Source: Jutongia hominis (GTDB lineage Bacteria; Bacillota; Clostridia; Lachnospirales; Lachnospiraceae). Taken from it: a DNA stretch of 64,000 bases. A program made the position numbers and the translations under genes. Below are positions 63,990 through 64,000 of the stretch, one piece after another (position 1 is the first letter of the stretch; each line of letters begins with the position of its first letter). The notes under the pieces were generated by a model. That model saw nothing but the letters and a program-made list of their open reading frames with translations. It was not told the origin of the DNA and did not search any database. The stretch covers positions 124,001 to 188,000 of the forward strand of contig NZ_JACRSW010000001.1 in assembly GCF_014384965.1 (NCBI RefSeq). The letters run 5' to 3'.

Positions 63990-64000
63990 CTGTAATCAAT

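Noticed and set aside
1..64000. CRISPR array, tRNA or rRNA genes, insertion sequence transposases, prophage or integrase genes
   Set aside because: I looked for regular spacer-repeat spacing, CCA-ended cloverleaf-like stretches and recombinase motifs and saw none. The tandem arrays found have no unique spacers.

Overview
The window looks like a chromosomal segment of a gut Lachnospiraceae (Clostridia, low-to-moderate GC), plausibly Coprococcus-like. The reasons are the GGAGG ribosome binding sites, TTGACA/TATAAT promoters, a T-box before valS, an L20-type leader before infC, [FeFe]-hydrogenase maturation genes, DUF5716/DUF5717 proteins (families I associate with Lachnospiraceae) and many plant-glycan enzymes. 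The genus is inference. I see no rRNA, tRNA, CRISPR array, transposase, integrase or prophage gene.

Layout. 1-9.3 kb (minus strand): dnaX (cut by the window edge), a phosphofructokinase of the mixed-substrate type, a small membrane protein, glycogen phosphorylase, then a transglutaminase / DUF58 / MoxR cluster. 9.8-13 kb (plus): a fucose/arabinose-isomerase-family enzyme and xylulokinase. 13.5-15.8 kb: nadC and nadB, without nadA. 16-19.3 kb: a PocR-type sensory protein, hydG and the TM1266-type regulator. 19.7-25.7 kb: a GH94 phosphorylase and T-box-controlled valS, separated by copies of a 93-bp terminator-containing repeat. 25.7-31.9 kb: a chemoreceptor, a GH2 glycosidase, a lipoprotein and a divergent AraC regulator. 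32-33.5 kb: infC-rpmI-rplT with an ATT start on infC. 33.7-36.3 kb: a second AraC regulator and a secreted esterase. 36.4-43.5 kb: an uncharacterised operon DUF5717 - DUF5716 (Hsp70-like) - repeat protein - 35-aa coupled ORF - coiled-coil membrane protein. 43.6-51.4 kb: a PLP aminotransferase, an HtrA-like protein that has lost its catalytic triad, a 404-bp inverted-repeat element, mutS2 and a two-component system. 51.5-57.1 kb: a GH5 cellulase lipoprotein, pfkA and a PadR / DUF1700 / DUF4097 envelope module. 57.3-63.9 kb: fucI, a basic Ig-like secreted protein, a membrane-anchored papain-like peptidase and a GH31 alpha-xylosidase.

How the genes fit together. Most metabolic genes point to use of cello-oligosaccharides, xyloglucan side chains, beta-galactosides and fucose/pentoses: secreted GH5 and esterase outside; GH94, GH31, GH2, FucI, isomerase and XylB inside; two phosphofructokinases leading into glycolysis; GlgP for stored glycogen; and hydrogenase maturation for disposal of electrons. 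The least understood pieces are the DUF5717/DUF5716 operon with its hidden small ORF, the terminator-nested 93-bp repeats, the 404-bp palindromic element before mutS2, and the triad-less HtrA homologue.
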